This document shows, piece after piece, positions 36,405 to 38,735 of a stretch of DNA of 38,735 nucleotides. The notes under the pieces were generated by a model. The model had not been told where the DNA came from. It was given only the letters and a program-made list of their open reading frames with translations, and searched no databases. Position 1 is the stretch's first letter; each line of letters begins with the position of its first letter. A program made the position numbers and the translations under genes. Origin of the DNA: an uncultured Clostridium sp. (GTDB lineage Bacteria; Bacillota; Clostridia; TANB77; CAG-508); contig CAMNPT010000009.1 in the NCBI GenBank assembly GCA_946548575.1, forward strand, positions 1 to 38,735, read 5' to 3'.

Positions 36405-36481
36405 ATTTGCGTTTTATTTTAGATTTTAATAATATTTATATTTTTTACAAAAGAGAGGTGGAAAGGAAAAAGGTGGTAAAT

Positions 36482-38122
36482 TTGAAAAATCTTAAATTAA
36501 AAAAGAAAGGAAAACTTTTAAATGATAATCGTGGAATTACACTTATAGCCCTTGTTATAACTATAATTGTTTTACTTATATTAGCAGGAATAAGTATTAG
36601 TATGTTAACAGGAGAAAATGGATTATTAACAAAAGCCAGTGATGCAAAGACAAAAAAATTAAAAGCAGAAATTATAGAAAGAGCACGATTAGACATTTCT
36701 AATCAAATAACTGAAAATCAAGGATCAAATATAACTAAAGAACAATTAATGAGTATACTTGATAAATATTTTGAGAATGTACAAAATATAGAATTATCAG
36801 ATGATTTAGCAGATTCAAATATTTTACTAAAGGCAAAGGTGAATTATGGAGGTTTTGATGATATAAAATTAATAGATATTTATAATGGAACTATATATTC
36901 AAAAAGTACAATTTGTTTTAATGGGAAAAATGTAAATGAAGTAAATGTTGGAGATGATTTTACAATAGGAATAAGAAAAACAAGAGCATCAAATCTAGAA
37001 AAATTTCAAGTAATAAAAAAGGAAGGTTCTATTATTACTGCAATTCCATATTATAATATTACAATAAATGAAGATAATCTAGTTCAAAGAGGAGCATCTG
37101 ATACAACTAAATTTTCGAAGAATGAGTATATTAATAATACAGGAATTATTAATATGGAAGAAGATGGTAATGAAATTAAAAAATATATAGACGCATATAG
37201 AATTAATTTAGAAAGATTAGGCGCTAAAAATATAACTACTAGAGTAGCATTATATGAAGATTTGAGTAATATTAGTGAAAGTCAAAGGAACCCTTCAAAA
37301 AAAGGAAGTTTTTGGTTAGGATCGGCATTAAAAGATGGAAATACTTATGCAGTAAGAATTATAGATAGTTCAGGAAAATTTAGTAAACAAACTTCTTATT
37401 CAGATAATGAAAAATGGCATCATGGAGTTAGACCTCTTGTAGAAATAGATACATCAGGACTAGATTATATAACTAATATTTCTGAAACAAGTAATTACAA
37501 AACAGGAGATATAAAACAAAAATTAATAGATTTAATTAATTACGAGGATTATGGAAAAAATATAGATTATAGTGTAACAGTAAATGGGAAAAGTATAAAT
37601 AATTGGAAAATATTTTTTAACGATGGTAATAATGTTTATATAGTACTAGATGAATATTTAGAAGCTAATTTAATGCCTAAAGGAACAAATATAGCAAAAG
37701 ATATAAGTAAATATAAATATAATGTTTGGTCTGGACGAGATAATGCATCACCATTATATGATTGGTTAAAGAATGAAAGTATTTGGTCAGAGTTTGCTTC
37801 TGGTATGGAAGGTGCAACGGCTACGGGAAGTCCTACAGTAAAACAATTAAATAAAAGCTTAAATAGAACATTTGATTCTAAAGAGAGTGTTAGTGGAAAT
37901 TTATACATAACAAACTCTGAACCTTTTGAAAATTGTAAAGGATATTGGCTTTGCGATTATTATACTTTTCATGCAAGCTCGTATTGTAGATTTGTCAATT
38001 ATAATGGTTCTATAGGTGGCGATGAAAGTGCAACAAGTAAGACATATTCAGTAAAACCTATAATTTGTTTACCGTCAAATGTAGAAGGAACTGTAACTGA
38101 TTCTGTTCATATTAATAAGTAA
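36482..38122 (+). CDS. Pilin-like surface protein with type IV prepilin N-terminus
   Basis: 546 residues from TTG at 36482, preceded by AAGGTGG; GTG at 36473 is an alternative. A basic leader (LKNLKLKKKGKLLNDNRG) ends at a glycine before ITLIALVITIIVLLILAGISISML, the prepilin cleavage and helix pattern, with Ile instead of Phe at +1. A helical TGENGLLTKASDAKTKKLKAEI linker follows. The rest has two modules of similar plan: GSFWLGSALKDG … YAVRIID … GVRPLVEID and GYWLCDYYTF … YSVKPIICLPSNV. Many gut Clostridia carry large sets of such proteins. Likely an exported fibre or surface adhesin; ligand unknown. Confidence 0.85.
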   Translation: MKNLKLKKKGKLLNDNRGITLIALVITIIVLLILAGISISMLTGENGLLTKASDAKTKKLKAEIIERARLDISNQITENQGSNITKEQLMSILDKYFENVQNIELSDDLADSNILLKAKVNYGGFDDIKLIDIYNGTIYSKSTICFNGKNVNEVNVGDDFTIGIRKTRASNLEKFQVIKKEGSIITAIPYYNITINEDNLVQRGASDTTKFSKNEYINNTGIINMEEDGNEIKKYIDAYRINLERLGAKNITTRVALYEDLSNISESQRNPSKKGSFWLGSALKDGNTYAVRIIDSSGKFSKQTSYSDNEKWHHGVRPLVEIDTSGLDYITNISETSNYKTGDIKQKLIDLINYEDYGKNIDYSVTVNGKSINNWKIFFNDGNNVYIVLDEYLEANLMPKGTNIAKDISKYKYNVWSGRDNASPLYDWLKNESIWSEFASGMEGATATGSPTVKQLNKSLNRTFDSKESVSGNLYITNSEPFENCKGYWLCDYYTFHASSYCRFVNYNGSIGGDESATSKTYSVKPIICLPSNVEGTVTDSVHINK

Positions 38123-38267
38123 TAATAATTTATGGTTGGTAGATTATGTAGTGAAGTACTATTTATGTTTAAGTTGTTATAACTACAATTTAGCAATACA
38201 ATTTTGTAAGATATTGTACGTGATAAAACAATAATTCACCAACAAACATCTTTCGACATATTATATA
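38123..38267. other. Intergenic region after the pilin-like gene
   Basis: AT-rich, no gene, no clear terminator. A TATTATATAATAT segment near 38259 may be the -10 region of the following gene. Confidence 0.35.
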
Positions 38268-38293
38268 ATATAGTATCATACAAGATACTATAT
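38268..38293. promoter_or_regulatory. Perfect palindrome just before the ribosome binding site of the last gene
   Basis: ATATAGTATC (38268-38277), six-base centre, GATACTATAT (38284-38293); GGAGGTG starts two bases later. Either an operator beside the -10 region (TATAAT nearby) or an mRNA hairpin limiting translation initiation. Confidence 0.6.
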
Positions 38294-38310
38294 TGGAGGT
38301 GACGAAAGTC

Positions 38311-38598
38311 ATGGAACCACAAGAAACTATTTATTGCTATGACAATAGAGATAAAAAATATAGAGAACCAAGAAAGAAAAATTGTTTAAGTATAGTCGCA
38401 ACAATTTTATTAGTATCATTTGCAGTAGTAATAGGATTAATAATAGGAGCAGCTATATCAGCGGCAGTACTTGCAGCATTACCTGCAGTTATAGTCTTGG
38501 CAGTTATACTTGGTTTGTTATTTATACTAGCACTTATTTTAATATTCTGTAACGGAAGAAAAGATAAAAAAGATGAATGTAAATGTTATTGCAAGTAA
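38311..38598 (+). CDS. Small two-helix membrane protein with cysteine-rich tail, unknown
   Basis: 95 residues. N-terminus polar (MEPQETIYCYDNRDKKYREPRKKN), then two long hydrophobic helices rich in Ala/Ile/Leu/Val (residues ~26-55 and ~58-80), and a charged Cys-rich end (CNGRKDKKDECKCYCK). ATG at 38311 with GGAGGTG 11 bases upstream; an upstream in-frame TTG overlaps that site. Both ends appear cytoplasmic by charge. The CxCxC tail could bind metal or carry lipid or disulfide links; function unknown. Confidence 0.75.
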   Translation: MEPQETIYCYDNRDKKYREPRKKNCLSIVATILLVSFAVVIGLIIGAAISAAVLAALPAVIVLAVILGLLFILALILIFCNGRKDKKDECKCYCK

Positions 38599-38735
38599 AA
38601 CAGAAAAACTAATGTGACAGAAATAAAAACAATATAAAAAAGAAGGGAGACACTCCTTATCTATTTGGCACTACTCCTCTGGGGGAGATGGTGTCATTAT
38701 TTTTTTATTTAATCGTTCATTTTGTTCAAAAAGAA
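38599..38735. other. 3' flank with imperfect hairpin
   Basis: GAAGGGAGACACTCC … GGGGGAGATGGTGTCATTATTTTTTT looks like a loose terminator hairpin (GACAC/GTGTC outer pair, CTCC/GGAG inner). The GACACTCC motif also occurs in the hairpin at 11351, so it may belong to a dispersed repeat. No gene visible to the window end. Confidence 0.4.

Noticed and set aside
36482..38122. Diversity-generating retroelement target protein
   Set aside because: The GVRPLV and YSVKPI endings recall C-type-lectin-like variable proteins, but there is no reverse transcriptase or template repeat nearby.

Overview
The window is a strongly AT-rich, densely packed bacterial chromosome segment. Gene content suggests a Gram-positive Clostridia-type Firmicute, probably an uncultured gut lineage: GatCAB, family II pyrophosphatase, RNase J, a MurJ/SpoVB-type flippase, DUF951, a pilin-like N-terminus of the kind common in gut Clostridia, strong AGGAGG ribosome binding sites and TTGACA-17-TATAAT promoters. 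The species cannot be named from the sequence alone. I saw no tRNA gene and no CRISPR array.

Layout. 1-116: 3' end of a 5S rRNA and its terminator. 174-4168: a degenerate J-domain-like protein, a flavin reductase and a divergent GDSL surface protein. 4281-7940: rpmG-secE-nusG-rplK-rplA, an L10 leader, then rplJ-rplL. 7969-11315: gatCAB. 11394-12710 (minus): small membrane protein, rpsT and mscL. 12846-18134: rpiB, a WecA/TagO-type transferase fused to rubredoxin, hslO, ppaC and a MurJ-type flippase. 18261-22862: HU, a small orphan gene, uvrC, a small membrane protein, an rRNA-type methyltransferase, an RluA-type pseudouridine synthase and a small acidic protein. 22990-25742: scpB, proS and a small alarmone synthetase. 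25852-31175: dnaG, rpoD and a two-component system. 31213-33306: a structured leader and RNase J. 33324-34251: a REP-associated transposase with its repeats. 34269-36119: gltX and DUF951. 36153-38598: a pilin-like surface protein and a small membrane protein.

The main discovery is a recurrent +1 frameshift at in-frame CGG codons. Five genes are interrupted in the zero frame: the GDSL protein, the MurJ-type flippase, the methyltransferase, dnaG (twice) and DUF951. At all six junctions the break is an in-frame CGG. Dropping its first base, so that GGU or GGA (glycine) is read next, restores the family sequence: the DnaG ALGTA block, the DUF951 CGH motif and a GRWEK ending in the methyltransferase. 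In a by-eye scan, no other conserved gene in the window uses CGG as a sense codon, whereas CGU, CGC and CGA do occur. The simplest model is that CGG is unassigned or very poorly decoded, and that ribosomes reaching it shift +1 into the overlapping GGN glycine codon (or that a tRNA reads CGGN as four bases). DnaG and probably MurJ are essential, so pseudogenes are unlikely.

A second theme is a family of REP-like repeats (ends TTCAACCAA/TTGGTTGAA, core CGGGGACGG). They lie as long inverted pairs behind hslO and proS and flank a REP-associated tyrosine transposase between rnj and gltX. One copy has entered the 3' end of hslO and places two CGG codons in its reading frame.
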